From Spongiactinospora rosea (GTDB lineage Bacteria > Actinomycetota > Actinomycetes > Streptosporangiales > Streptosporangiaceae), in the NCBI RefSeq assembly GCF_003315795.1, contig NZ_QMEY01000028.1, positions 1 to 64,000 on the forward strand: a stretch of 64,000 nt of DNA, written 5' to 3'. Below are positions 36,265 through 44,768 of this stretch, piece after piece. The number at the start of each line of letters is the position of its first letter. Position 1 is the stretch's first letter. The notes below the pieces were generated by a model, which worked only from the letters and a program-made list of their open reading frames with translations, was not told where the DNA came from and did no database searches. Both the position numbers and the translations under genes were made by a program.

Positions 36265-36669
36265 GTGGCGAAGCTGCGAGTGGGAGTGGTGTCGCCGGAG
36301 CGGGAGATCTGGTCCGGTGAGGCCGATATGGTCATCGCCAAGACCGTCGAGGGCGAGATCGGTATCATGCCGAATCATGCTCCCGTGCTCGGCATTCTCG
36401 TCGAGGGCGGCGTCCTGCGGGTGAAGCGCGCGGGCGGCGAGGGCGAGCTGATCGCCGCCGTCCACGGCGGGTTCTTCTCGGTGGCCGACAACGAGGTGTC
36501 GGTCCTCGCGGAGATGGCCGAGCTGGGCTCCGAGGTGGACGTCAGGTCGGCGCGCGACGCCCTGGAGCGGGCGCTCGCGTCGGTCGACGCCGACGCCGAG
36601 AACATGGAGGCGGCGCTGGAAGCCAAGCGGGCCAGGGCACGGCTCCGCGCGGCGGGCGAGGACGTGTGA
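36265..36669 (+). CDS. atpC: F1 ATP synthase subunit epsilon
   Basis: 134 residues. N-terminal beta-sandwich (AKLRVGVVSPEREIWSGEADMVIAKTVEGEIGIMPNHAPVLG) and C-terminal helical hairpin rich in Ala/Arg/Glu. GTG 36265 preceded by AGAAAGGACC. Last gene of the atp operon. Confidence 0.96.
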   Translation: MAKLRVGVVSPEREIWSGEADMVIAKTVEGEIGIMPNHAPVLGILVEGGVLRVKRAGGEGELIAAVHGGFFSVADNEVSVLAEMAELGSEVDVRSARDALERALASVDADAENMEAALEAKRARARLRAAGEDV

Positions 36670-36689
36670 TCGCGCCTGCGGCGATGATC

Positions 36690-36695
36690 TAGACT
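36690..36695 (+). promoter_or_regulatory. TAGACT -10 box before the DUF2550 gene
   Basis: TAGACT in GATGATCTAGACTCGGTAC fits the actinobacterial -10 consensus and lies 32 bases before ATG 36728, leaving room for the G-rich ribosome binding site. No clear -35. Confidence 0.4.
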
Positions 36696-36727
36696 CGGTA
36701 CAACTGGGACAAGGCGGGGGCGGGGCG

Positions 36728-37099
36728 ATGTCGGCGACGCTGGTGGTGTGTGGGGGCATCGTGGCGCTCGTCGCCCTTGTCGTGCTCCGGGGGGTGGTGC
36801 TCTCCCGCTCCCGGGGCCATGTGCTCTGTCGGCTGCGCGACGGCGTCAGCGGGTGGAAGAACGGGGTGGCCCGCTACGCCGACGGGGAGTTGCACTGGAT
36901 CCCCTTCCTGAGTCTGCGGTTCCGGCCGCGCCACGCGATCGCGAGGCGCGGCCTTCGTGTTTCCGCCCGCAGGCGGGAGGGCGAGCTGTGGGCGGTCGAC
37001 TGCGGCACGGTCTCCCTGGCGATGAGCGAGGACGCGCTCACCGGCTTCCTGGCCTGGCTGGAGTCGGCCCCGCCGGGCGCCCACCTCGATCTCACCTGA
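36728..37099 (+). CDS. DUF2550 membrane-anchored protein
   Basis: 123 residues: one N-terminal membrane helix (residues ~3-25) and a cytoplasmic domain with LRDGVSGWKNGVARYADGELHWIPFLSLRFRPRHAIARRGL, the DUF2550 hallmark. The gene follows atpC in most actinobacteria. Function unknown; the conserved basic patch next to the membrane suggests contact with lipid or a membrane partner. Confidence 0.9.
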   Translation: MSATLVVCGGIVALVALVVLRGVVLSRSRGHVLCRLRDGVSGWKNGVARYADGELHWIPFLSLRFRPRHAIARRGLRVSARRREGELWAVDCGTVSLAMSEDALTGFLAWLESAPPGAHLDLT

Positions 37100-37103
37100 C
37101 GGC

Positions 37104-37697
37104 TCACTCCTCGCGGGTGTTGCCCGGCCGCCACAGGATCTCCTGGCCCTCCGCGGCGACCCGGCAGAAGATGAACAGCAGGTCGCTCAGCCGGTTGAGG
37201 TATTTGGCGGTCAGCGGGCTGACGTCGTCGTGCGCCTCGATCGCCGCCCAGGCCGAGCGTTCGGCCCGCCGCACGATCGTGCGGGCCAGGTGCAGGTGCG
37301 CGGCGGCGGGCGTGCCGCCGGGCAGGATGAAGCTGCGCAGCGGCTCCAGGCGTTCGTTGAACTCATCGCACCGGCGTTCCAGCCAGGTGATGTAGGACTC
37401 CTCCACGCGCAGTGGCGGGAACTCCGGGTTCTCCGTCACCGGGGTGGCGAGGTCGGCGCCGAGGTCGAACAGCTCGTTCTGGACCCGGCCGAGGACCCGG
37501 GCGATGGCGGGGTCCGGCCCCGCGGCGATGGCCAGGCCGATGGCCGCGTTGGCCTCCTCCACGTCGGCGTAGGCGGCGAGCCGGGTGTCGGTCTTGCGGG
37601 TGCGGCTCATGTCGACGAGGTTGGTCGTGCCGTCGTCGCCGGTCCGGGTGTAGATCCGGGAGAGTACGACCGGCTTGTCCTTGTCAGTGCGGGTCAT
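37104..37697 (-). CDS. Cob(I)yrinic acid a,c-diamide adenosyltransferase (PduO type)
   Basis: 197 residues. Adenosylates cob(I)alamin to make the coenzyme B12 needed by acyl-CoA mutases such as the IcmA encoded at 55820. Motifs: YTRTGDDGTTNLVD, LAAYADVEEANAAIGLA and RRAERSAWAA. ATG at 37697 is the natural start; the frame continues upstream through the promoter region of the divergent ABC gene and that extension is not coding. Ends four bases from the DUF2550 stop, convergent. Confidence 0.95.
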   Translation of the reverse strand: MTRTDKDKPVVLSRIYTRTGDDGTTNLVDMSRTRKTDTRLAAYADVEEANAAIGLAIAAGPDPAIARVLGRVQNELFDLGADLATPVTENPEFPPLRVEESYITWLERRCDEFNERLEPLRSFILPGGTPAAAHLHLARTIVRRAERSAWAAIEAHDDVSPLTAKYLNRLSDLLFIFCRVAAEGQEILWRPGNTREE

Positions 37698-37709
37698 GGC
37701 TTCACAGTA

Positions 37710-37725
37710 GATGACACTTGTCATC
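37710..37725. promoter_or_regulatory. Inverted repeat GATGACA-CT-TGTCATC between divergent genes
   Basis: A perfect 7-bp inverted repeat with a 2-base spacer lies 13 bases upstream of the adenosyltransferase start and 82 bases before the ABC transporter gene. Its form is that of a dimeric regulator operator. Which protein binds is unknown; the response regulator encoded 3 kb downstream is one candidate. Confidence 0.45.
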
Positions 37726-37806
37726 CCGGTCGTGCGCGAGATCCACATTGAGCCGGTGATATCGGCGACTACCTGCGGATACGCCCTGGCGGCCAAGCTG
37801 GGCGGC

Positions 37807-38784
37807 ATGAGAGACGAACCGGCACGGGCCGCCACCGCGATCGAGGTGGACGACTTCCGGCAGGCGTACGGCGACTTCGAGGCGGTGCGCGGGGTCTCGT
37901 TCACCGTACGGCGGGGCGAGCTGTTCGCGCTGCTCGGCACGAACGGCGCGGGCAAGACCACCACGATGGAGTCGCTGCTCGGCTTCGCCCGGCCGCGGGC
38001 GGGCAGCGTCCGGGTGCTCGGCCTGAACCCCGCCAAGGACGGCCGCGCGCTGCGCCCCCGGATCGGCGTGATGCTTCAGGAGGGCGGCTTCCTCGGTGAC
38101 CTGACGGTCGGCGAGACCGTGCGGCTGTGGCGCGGGATGGCGGCCGACGCGGGGCGCTCGTCGATGGCGGGGGCGCTGGAGACGGTGGGGCTGGCGTCCA
38201 AGGAGCGCACCAGGGTCCGGCAGCTCTCCGGGGGACAGCGGCGCAGGCTGGACCTGGCGCTGGCGGTACTGGCCGAGCCGGAGGTGCTGTTCCTGGACGA
38301 GCCGAGCACCGGGATGGACCCCGAGGCGCGCCGCGGCACCTGGCAGATCATCCACGATCTGCGGGCGGCGGGGACCACGGTGCTGCTGACCACGCACTAC
38401 CTGGAGGAGGCCGAGAAGCTGGCGGACCGCCTGGCGATCATGCACCAGGGCCGGATCACCACGTCAGGGACGGTGGACGAGGTGGTGACCCAGGCGGGCG
38501 ACCAGATCCACTTCCGGCTCGCCCTGCCGCCCGCCGGGCTGCGGGAACGGCTGCGCGGGGGCCTGCCGTTCCTGGACGGCACCGCCGCCACGACGGTCCA
38601 CTCGGACGAGGGCACACGGGTGACCTACGCGCTGCCCGCCTCCCCTGCGGCCGGTCGCGCGCACGCGGCGCTGCGCCCGCTGCTGGAGTGGGCCGAAAAG
38701 CACGAACTGACCTTGGAACGGCTGGAGGTACGCCGGGGGACGCTTGAGGACGTCTTCCTGCGCGTCGTGGAGGAGGGGCGATGA
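37807..38784 (+). CDS. ABC-2 type transporter, ATP-binding subunit
   Basis: 325 residues. Walker A LLGTNGAGKTTT, Q-loop LQEGG, signature LSGGQRRRLDLAL, Walker B VLFLDEPSTGMDPE and switch His in LLTTHYLEEAEKLADR. Belongs to the DrrA/NatA group of exporters. ATG 37807 is preferred because the longer frame (from 37711) covers the operator region. The next gene, the permease, starts in the stop codon (ATGA). Confidence 0.92.
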   Translation: MRDEPARAATAIEVDDFRQAYGDFEAVRGVSFTVRRGELFALLGTNGAGKTTTMESLLGFARPRAGSVRVLGLNPAKDGRALRPRIGVMLQEGGFLGDLTVGETVRLWRGMAADAGRSSMAGALETVGLASKERTRVRQLSGGQRRRLDLALAVLAEPEVLFLDEPSTGMDPEARRGTWQIIHDLRAAGTTVLLTTHYLEEAEKLADRLAIMHQGRITTSGTVDEVVTQAGDQIHFRLALPPAGLRERLRGGLPFLDGTAATTVHSDEGTRVTYALPASPAAGRAHAALRPLLEWAEKHELTLERLEVRRGTLEDVFLRVVEEGR

Positions 38785-39581
38785 GAACGGATGTCCTGCA
38801 CGCCGTACGACTGGCACGGGTGGACCTGAAGCTGCTCGGGCGCAACCAGACGGCCATGGTCAACGTCCTGTTGCTGCCGCTGCTGATGGGCTGGCTGTTC
38901 AGCAACGTCGCGGCCGGGCGGCAGATCGAGGGGGTGCCCGGCCAGTTGTACGTGATCACCGGGCTGCCCGGCCTGATGCTCGGGTTCGCGGTGTTCGTGA
39001 ACATGGTCAACACCTTCACCGCGCGGCGCGAGGAGCTGGTGCTCAAGCGGCTGCGCGCGTCCCAGCCGTCCCCGGCGGCGATCCTCGGCGGGGCGATGCT
39101 CGGGACGCTGGCCGTCTTCGCGCTCCAGGTGGGGCTCGTGGTGGTGTGGAGCATGCGCTGGCAGGGCGGCGGGGCGCCCGCCAACCTGCCGCTGATGCTG
39201 CTCGGCGCACTGCTCGGTATCGCGATCATGGGGCTGCTCGCGGCGGCCTTCGCCGGGATCACGCCGAACGCCGAGACGGCCCAGGTGGCGGTGCTGCCGC
39301 TGTTGCTGGTCGTCATGCTCGGCGCGCCGATCATCGGCCCGACCACGGCGATGCCCGCCCCGCTCGGCCTGCTCGCCGAGGTGGTCCCGGTGACGCCGGT
39401 GGTGGAGATCATGCGGACGGCCTACCTCGGGCGGGACTTCGTCGGCAGCGGCGGCGAGCCGCTGGGCATGGCCGCGCAGTGGGTGGCCGCGCTGCCCGCG
39501 ATCGGGATCGCGCTGGCCTGGGTGGGCGTGTCGGCGCTGCTGGCCCGGTGGCTGTTCCGGTGGGACCCGCGACGCGGATAA
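38781..39581 (+). CDS. ABC-2 type transporter, permease subunit
   Basis: 266 residues with six membrane helices in the ABC-2 order; TPVVEIMRTAYLGRDF near the end is the ABC-2 signature-like region. Pairs with the preceding ATPase to export an unidentified compound (drug, lipid or peptide). Followed 13 bases later by the histidine kinase, so transporter and sensor form one operon, as in antibiotic-sensing or DesKR-type modules. Confidence 0.9.
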   Translation: MRTDVLHAVRLARVDLKLLGRNQTAMVNVLLLPLLMGWLFSNVAAGRQIEGVPGQLYVITGLPGLMLGFAVFVNMVNTFTARREELVLKRLRASQPSPAAILGGAMLGTLAVFALQVGLVVVWSMRWQGGGAPANLPLMLLGALLGIAIMGLLAAAFAGITPNAETAQVAVLPLLLVVMLGAPIIGPTTAMPAPLGLLAEVVPVTPVVEIMRTAYLGRDFVGSGGEPLGMAAQWVAALPAIGIALAWVGVSALLARWLFRWDPRRG

Positions 39582-39594
39582 CGTTTGGTGCGAG

Positions 39595-40770
39595 ATGCCG
39601 GATAATTCGGGTGCGCGGGAGCGGACCGCGTACGAGCGGGTCCGCCGGGTGACCAGATGGTCGCTCATGGTCGGTGTGTTCATCGCCGGCATGGGCGCGC
39701 TGAACGGTCTCGGCGCCTCCTCGATGGCCGGGACGCTGTCGCCGGTCAAGGTGGTCTCCGGGCTGCTCTTTCTCGTCGTGTTCGCGGTGCTGTACCTGCG
39801 GATCACCCGGATCGCGATGACCCGCCGGACGGCCTGGCGGGAGCTCACGGCGGCGGCGGGCGTCAGCGTCGCCGCGATGCTGATCCAGGACGCGACGCCG
39901 TGGGGCTGGGGGCTCATGGCGGCGGCCTGGGCCGGTGTGGCGGCGCTCAACGTCACCACCCTCCAGGCGATCCTCATCACGCTCGGCACGACGGCCGTGG
40001 CCGTCCCGCTGAGCGCGAGCGGCAAGTACATGGTGGCGGCGTCCTTCCAGCTCATCCTGGTCTGTGTGGCCATCACCTGGGGGAACAGGTTCCAGGCGTG
40101 GTTTTGGTACGTGCTCACGGCCGCGATCGCGGGCAAGGAGGCGCAGACCAGGCTGGCGGTCACCGAGGAACGGCTGCGGTTCTCCCGCGACCTGCACGAC
40201 CTGATCGGGCACAGCCTCTCGGCCATCGCGGTGAAGAGCGAGGTCGCCCTCAAGCTGGCCCACGCCGACCTGGACCGCGCCGTCGCCGAGATGGGCGAGG
40301 TCCGCCACCTGGCCAAGGAGTCGCTGCACGAGATCCGTACGGCGGTGCGCGGCTACCGCACGGTGGACCTCCCGGCCGAGCTGAGCAGCGTGCGCGCCGT
40401 GCTGGAGGCGGCGGGCATCCGCTGCGAGGTCCACGCCGCCGCCGACACCGAGCTGCCCGGCCAGGCCAGTACGCTGCTCGCCTGGGTCGTCAGGGAGGGC
40501 ACCACCAACGTGCTGCGGCACAGTTCGGCCACCTTCTGCCGGATCGATGTCGAACCGGACGGCGGCCGGGTGCGGCTGCGGATGACCAACGACGGCGTAC
40601 GGCCGGCCACCGAGCGGCAGCCGGGCGAGGATGGGCCGGCCGGCGACGGCAGCGGCCTGGCCGGGCTCGCCGACCGGGTGGCCGCGTACGGCGGCACGCT
40701 CTGCGCGGGACCCGGCAGGCCGGGGGAGTACGCGCTCACGGCCACGGTCCCGGTGAGGGGAATGAAATGA
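39595..40770 (+). CDS. Sensor histidine kinase (DesK/HisKA_3 type)
   Basis: 391 residues. About five membrane helices in residues 20-175, no extracellular sensor domain, then the HisKA_3 phosphoacceptor His201 in SRDLHDLIGHSLSAI and an HATPase region (EGTTNVLRHSSATFCRI, DGSGLAGLADRVAAYGG). Membrane-embedded sensing resembles DesK, which reads membrane state. Its stop overlaps the response regulator start (ATGA). Confidence 0.93.
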   Translation: MPDNSGARERTAYERVRRVTRWSLMVGVFIAGMGALNGLGASSMAGTLSPVKVVSGLLFLVVFAVLYLRITRIAMTRRTAWRELTAAAGVSVAAMLIQDATPWGWGLMAAAWAGVAALNVTTLQAILITLGTTAVAVPLSASGKYMVAASFQLILVCVAITWGNRFQAWFWYVLTAAIAGKEAQTRLAVTEERLRFSRDLHDLIGHSLSAIAVKSEVALKLAHADLDRAVAEMGEVRHLAKESLHEIRTAVRGYRTVDLPAELSSVRAVLEAAGIRCEVHAAADTELPGQASTLLAWVVREGTTNVLRHSSATFCRIDVEPDGGRVRLRMTNDGVRPATERQPGEDGPAGDGSGLAGLADRVAAYGGTLCAGPGRPGEYALTATVPVRGMK

Positions 40771-41360
40771 TCAAGGTGCTGCTCGCGGACGACGAGCATC
40801 TGATCCGCAGGGCCATCGCCACCCTGCTCGGCCTGGAACCGGACATCGAGGTGGTCGCCGAGGTGGCGGCGGGCGACCTGGTACGCCCGGCGGTCGAGGA
40901 GCACCGGCCCGACGTCGTGGTGCTCGACATCGAGATGCCGGGGATGGACGGGCTGACGGTCGCGGAGGAGCTGCCGGGGCAGGCCATCCTGATCCTCACC
41001 AGTTTCGGGCGGCCCGGATATCTACGGCGGGCGCTCGCCGCGGGGGTGCGCGGGTTCATCCCGAAGGACGCCTCGGCGGAGGAATTGGCGGCGGCGATCC
41101 GCAAGGTCCACACCGGCGGGCGGTACCTGGACCCGGAGATGGCCGCCTCCGCCATGATGGCGGGGGACAGCCCGCTCACCGGGCGGGAGCGCGACGCGCT
41201 CGCGCTGGCCGCGCGCGGCGCCTCGGTGGGCGACATCGCGGTGGCGCTCAGCCTCACCGAGGGCACCGTACGCAACTACCTTTCCAGCGCCATGACCAAG
41301 CTGGGCGCGACCAACCGGATCACCGCGATCCGGGCGGCACAGGAAATGGGCTGGCTTTGA
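40767..41360 (+). CDS. NarL/LuxR-family response regulator
   Basis: 197 residues. Receiver domain with phosphoacceptor Asp54 in VVVLDIEMPGMDG, acidic pair DDE at 8-10 and Lys in FIPKDAS; C-terminal LuxR helix-turn-helix LTGRERDALALAARGASVGDIAVALSLTEGTVRNYLSS. Cognate of the preceding kinase and probably regulator of the ABC operon. Confidence 0.95.
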   Translation: MIKVLLADDEHLIRRAIATLLGLEPDIEVVAEVAAGDLVRPAVEEHRPDVVVLDIEMPGMDGLTVAEELPGQAILILTSFGRPGYLRRALAAGVRGFIPKDASAEELAAAIRKVHTGGRYLDPEMAASAMMAGDSPLTGRERDALALAARGASVGDIAVALSLTEGTVRNYLSSAMTKLGATNRITAIRAAQEMGWL

Positions 41361-41484
41361 GACGCGTTCTTGACCGTTGCTTTACCGCTGCCATTTACAC
41401 CGCCTGCACGAAACGGCGGTTATTAGGCATGGATCGAGCAATGCCGGGCAGGGAAGTTCGTACGCACCAGGAGAGGGAGGTGGC

Positions 41485-41808
41485 ATGCGCGTCCGGGAAC
41501 GGTCCGGCGGACAGGTGGTACGCGTCGGGCAGCGGCTCGATGTCGGCACCGTGGCGGGGGTTCGTCCCCGGTTGCATCGAGCGGTGGACTCCGGGGATGG
41601 TGACCTGGTCGTCGATCTCAGCGGCCTGGAGATGATCGACGCCACCGGTCTCGGGGTGCTGGTCGGCACCCATCGGCGCGCGCTTTCCGCGGGTCGTCAC
41701 CTGGTGTTGCGCGGCGTGCCGCCCAGGATCATGCGAGTGCTGGCGGTCACCCGGCTGAACCGGGTGCTACGTGTGGAGGAGTTACCGCCGTCGGCGGCGG
41801 TGGCCTGA
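41485..41808 (+). CDS. STAS-domain anti-sigma factor antagonist
   Basis: 107 residues, a bare STAS domain of the SpoIIAA/RsbV type. The phosphorylation loop reads DLSGLEMIDATGLGVLVG, with Thr54 where SpoIIAA has serine. GAGGGAGG gives a strong ribosome binding site before ATG 41485; upstream in-frame sequence is not convincing. No anti-sigma kinase or sigma factor gene is adjacent. It should bind and relieve an anti-sigma factor in the cytosol when unphosphorylated. Confidence 0.88.
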   Translation: MRVRERSGGQVVRVGQRLDVGTVAGVRPRLHRAVDSGDGDLVVDLSGLEMIDATGLGVLVGTHRRALSAGRHLVLRGVPPRIMRVLAVTRLNRVLRVEELPPSAAVA

Positions 41809-41818
41809 GCGAGGGGGG

Positions 41819-42433
41819 TCACGCCCCGGCCGGGCTGAACGAGCGCCGGAAGATGTGCACCGCGGTGGTGATCAGGTCGCCGGTGGCGGGCCGCACATCC
41901 GCGAGCACCCATTCGATGAGTAACTCCTGTAAGGCCCCGATCAGCCCGAGGATCAGCAGATGAGTGTTCGGTGGAGTCCGTTGCGGGTACGCCGCCACGG
42001 TCTCCTCCATGATCCGGGTGAATCCGGCCACCGCCCGCTGCCGTGCGGTGATCAGGCAGTCTCCGGCGCGGCGCACCTCCACGTGCATGATGTGCGCCCT
42101 GCGCAGGTCTTTTGTCGCGAAAGCCACGTATTCGGCTATGCCATGTTCGATCCGATCGTCGAGTGTGTTCGGCGCGGCGGCCACGGCCTTGGCCACCGCC
42201 TGGAGCGTGTCGTCCACACAGCGGTCATAGACCGCCTCCATCAGCGCCTCCCGGCCGGAGAAGCACTCATAGAAGGCCCGGTTGGACACCCTGGCCATGG
42301 TGCAGAGCCGCTCGATCGTCGTCGCGGGAAACCCTGGGTTGGCGAACAGCGTGTACGCCGCCATCATGAGCCGTTCCCGTCTGTCGGCCAGGCGTTGCTC
42401 CGCCGACAGTCCCCGGTACGCCCTACCCGTCAC
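41819..42433 (-). CDS. TetR-family transcriptional regulator
   Basis: 204 residues. N-terminal helix-turn-helix (LMMAAYTLFANPGFPATTIERLCTMARVSNRAFYECFSGREALMEAVYD), variable ligand domain. Its gene converges on the STAS gene and is on the same strand as the aldehyde dehydrogenase gene whose end lies 85 bases upstream, so it may regulate itself or that gene. Ligand unknown. Confidence 0.9.
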   Translation of the reverse strand: MTGRAYRGLSAEQRLADRRERLMMAAYTLFANPGFPATTIERLCTMARVSNRAFYECFSGREALMEAVYDRCVDDTLQAVAKAVAAAPNTLDDRIEHGIAEYVAFATKDLRRAHIMHVEVRRAGDCLITARQRAVAGFTRIMEETVAAYPQRTPPNTHLLILGLIGALQELLIEWVLADVRPATGDLITTAVHIFRRSFSPAGA

Positions 42434-42518
42434 TATTCACCTCGCGTCCAGCGTGATCGCGGACCCCCAGAGCCCACCATTATGGACGCAAGATCCTTTT
42501 TCGGGAAGAGTCAGGACA

Positions 42519-44003
42519 TTAGTGCTTTCGCCGCCCATGGAGGATGGTCACCAACCTGACTAAACGGTCAAGTTCCGCCTGACCGCGGCTGAACGTTGTC
42601 AGGTTCATTCCGGGAAGTGGGAAGCGCTGCCGCGAGATCGCCTTCGGCCGCGCGAACTCTCGCAGCCCATCGGCACCATGAATCCGGCCGAATCCGGAAT
42701 CGCCGACGCCTCCGAAGGGCAGGGCGGGCACCCCGGCGAACGAGATGATCGAATTGATCGCCGTCATCCCCCCGCGCATCCGCCGCGCGAGGTCCATCGC
42801 GCGCCGCCTGTCGCGGGAGAAGACCGTGCCGCCCAGGCCGTAGGCGGAGGCGTTGGCCCGCACCAGTGCCTCCTCGGCGTCGGCCACCCGGCTCACGGTT
42901 ACGGTCGGCCCGAATGTCTCCTCGCGCATCGCGGGACTGTCGGCCGGCACGTCCACCACCACGACCGGGTCCACGTACGGCGGGCGCACCGAACCGGGCC
43001 CGCCGACCACCGCCGTGCCCGAGGCGACCGCCTCGCCGATGTGCCGGTCGATCACGTCGAGCTGGCCCGGCATGGTGATCGGGCCGTAGTGCTCCCCGGC
43101 GCGCACCCGCCCGGCGATCTCGGTCAGCTCCCGCATGAACGGCTCGTACACCGCGTCCACCACATAGACCCGCTCGACGCCCACGCACGTCTGCCCGGCG
43201 TTGGACATCGCCCCCCACACCGCGGCGTCGGCAGCGGCCCGCAGGTCGGCGTCGGCCGCCACGATCAGGGCGTCCTTGCCGCCGCACTCGGCGACCAGCG
43301 GGGTGAGGTTCTTCGCGCAGGCCGTCATCACCCGCTTGGCGGTCGGGGTCGAGCCGGTGAACGCGATCTTGCCGATGCCCGGGTCGCCCGCCAGCGCCGC
43401 GCCGGTCTCGCCGAACCCGGTCACCACCTGAAGGACCGGGTGCTCGGGCACCGACTCGGCGAACAGCTCGACGAGCAGCGCCCCGACGCCCGGGGTGTAC
43501 TCGCTGGGCTTGAACACCACCGCGTTGCCCGCCGCCAGCGCGTAGACGATCGAACCGGCCGGAGTGAACACCGGGTAGTTCCACGGCCCGATAACGCCCA
43601 CCACGCCCAGCGGCTGGTACTCCAGCGTGGCCGAGAGGTTGGCCCCCAGCAGGCCGGGGAACACCCGGCGCGGGCCGAGCACCTTGGGGGCGTGCCTGGC
43701 CGCCCAGTCGGTGTGCGCGATGACCAGCACGACCTCCAGCGTGGCATCGCCGAGCGGCTTGCCCGTCTCGGCGCTCACCAGCGCGGCGATCCGCCGGATG
43801 TTCTGGGTGAGCACGGCCTTGAAGTCGAGCAGGCGGGTCTTGCGCGCGGCGTGCCCGAGGCCCGCCCACCACCGCCCGGCGGCGGTGGCCCGTTCCACGG
43901 CGGCGCGCACGTCGGCCGCCGAATGGACCGGATGGGTGCCGACGACCTCACCGGTGGCGGGGTCGAGCGAGTCGAAGCTGCGGCTGCCGGCGGTCACGGT
44001 CAT
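42519..44003 (-). CDS. Aldehyde dehydrogenase (succinate-semialdehyde/fatty-aldehyde type)
   Basis: 494 residues. NAD(P)-dependent aldehyde oxidation. Catalytic Cys273 in NAGQTCVGVERV, general base Glu239 in LVAECGGKD, cofactor-binding GPWNYPVF and FTGSTPTAKRV. The region MRGGMTAINSIISFAGVPALPFGGVGDSGFGR near the end is typical of the aldehyde dehydrogenase group that includes coniferyl/fatty aldehyde enzymes. ATG 44003 is the natural start; the upstream frame extension is not coding. Confidence 0.92.
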   Translation of the reverse strand: MTVTAGSRSFDSLDPATGEVVGTHPVHSAADVRAAVERATAAGRWWAGLGHAARKTRLLDFKAVLTQNIRRIAALVSAETGKPLGDATLEVVLVIAHTDWAARHAPKVLGPRRVFPGLLGANLSATLEYQPLGVVGVIGPWNYPVFTPAGSIVYALAAGNAVVFKPSEYTPGVGALLVELFAESVPEHPVLQVVTGFGETGAALAGDPGIGKIAFTGSTPTAKRVMTACAKNLTPLVAECGGKDALIVAADADLRAAADAAVWGAMSNAGQTCVGVERVYVVDAVYEPFMRELTEIAGRVRAGEHYGPITMPGQLDVIDRHIGEAVASGTAVVGGPGSVRPPYVDPVVVVDVPADSPAMREETFGPTVTVSRVADAEEALVRANASAYGLGGTVFSRDRRRAMDLARRMRGGMTAINSIISFAGVPALPFGGVGDSGFGRIHGADGLREFARPKAISRQRFPLPGMNLTTFSRGQAELDRLVRLVTILHGRRKH

Positions 44004-44086
44004 GTCGTCACGATAACCCCGCGAGGACCGCGCCGACACGTCGGCACGGGACAACCGGACGGACCCGGAACGGGAGCCCCAGGCCC

Positions 44087-44749
44087 CTAGAACAGCGTCG
44101 GGTTCTCCGGGGCGATGCCGCGCAGCGAGTCGTAGTCGAGCACGACGCAGCCGATGCCGCGGTCGGTGGCCAGCACCCGCGCCTGCGGCTTGATCTCCTG
44201 GGCCGCGAAGACCCCGCGCACCGGCGCGATCAGCGGGTCGCGGTTGAGCAGCTCCAGATAGCGGGTCAGCTGCTCGACCCCGTCGATCTCGCCCCTGCGC
44301 TTGATCTCCACGGCGACCGTGGCGCCCGTGTGGTCGCGGCACAGGATGTCCACCGGGCCGATCGCCGTCGGGTACTCCCTGCGGATCAGCGACCAGCCCT
44401 CGCCGAGCGTGCCGATGTGCTCGGCCAGCAGCTCCTGGAGGTGGGCCTCCACACCGTCCTTACGCAACCCGGGATCGACGCCCAGCTCGTGGCTGGAGTC
44501 GTGCATGATCTCCTCGATGGTGAGGATCAGCTTCTCGCCCGTCTTGCCGTGGGTGACCGTCCAGGTCTTGTCGTCCTCACGGAGCTTGCACGGCGGATTC
44601 ATCCAGTTGAGCGGTTTGTAGGCACGGTCGTCGGCGTGCACGGACACCGAACCGTCGGCCTTGAAGAGCAAGAGCCGCGGTGCCATGGGCAGATGGGCGG
44701 TGAGCCGCCCGACGTAATCCACGCTGCACCGCGCGATGACCAGCCGCAT
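44087..44749 (-). CDS. nucS: Mismatch-specific endonuclease NucS (EndoMS)
   Basis: 220 residues. Cuts both strands at G-T, G-G and T-T mismatches and provides mutS/mutL-independent mismatch repair in actinobacteria with the beta clamp. Visible: N-terminal MRLVIARCSVDYVGRLTAHLP, PLNWMNPPC, and the PD-(D/E)xK-like nuclease core GPVDILCRDHTGATVAVEIKRRGEIDGVEQL. The C-terminus ends in NPTLF, a clamp-binding-like tail. Start codons of nucS and the divergent gene lie only 19 bases apart. Confidence 0.95.
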   Translation of the reverse strand: MRLVIARCSVDYVGRLTAHLPMAPRLLLFKADGSVSVHADDRAYKPLNWMNPPCKLREDDKTWTVTHGKTGEKLILTIEEIMHDSSHELGVDPGLRKDGVEAHLQELLAEHIGTLGEGWSLIRREYPTAIGPVDILCRDHTGATVAVEIKRRGEIDGVEQLTRYLELLNRDPLIAPVRGVFAAQEIKPQARVLATDRGIGCVVLDYDSLRGIAPENPTLF

Positions 44750-44756
44750 GACCGAT

Positions 44757-44763
44757 TACCCTA
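44757..44763. promoter_or_regulatory. Overlapping divergent -10 boxes between nucS and the zinc-binding protein gene
   Basis: TACCCTA carries TACCCT for the plus strand (6 bases before GTG 44769) and TAGGGT for the minus strand (8 bases before the nucS ATG at 44749). Both fit TANNNT at leaderless spacing and share five bases. Neither gene has room for a ribosome binding site in the 19-base gap. Confidence 0.55.
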
Positions 44764-44768
44764 CCGTT

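Noticed and set aside
37698..37806. Cobalamin riboswitch upstream of the adenosyltransferase
   Set aside because: Only 109 bases, no B12-box sequence, and the strand has room for a short leader only.
37104..38036. 310-codon version of the cobalamin adenosyltransferase
   Set aside because: The extra 113 codons cross the divergent promoter and the start of the ABC gene; the family begins at the ATG at 37697.
42678..44090. Long open frame antisense to the aldehyde dehydrogenase
   Set aside because: Shadow of the real gene; no motif, and the ALDH active-site residues on the other strand are intact.
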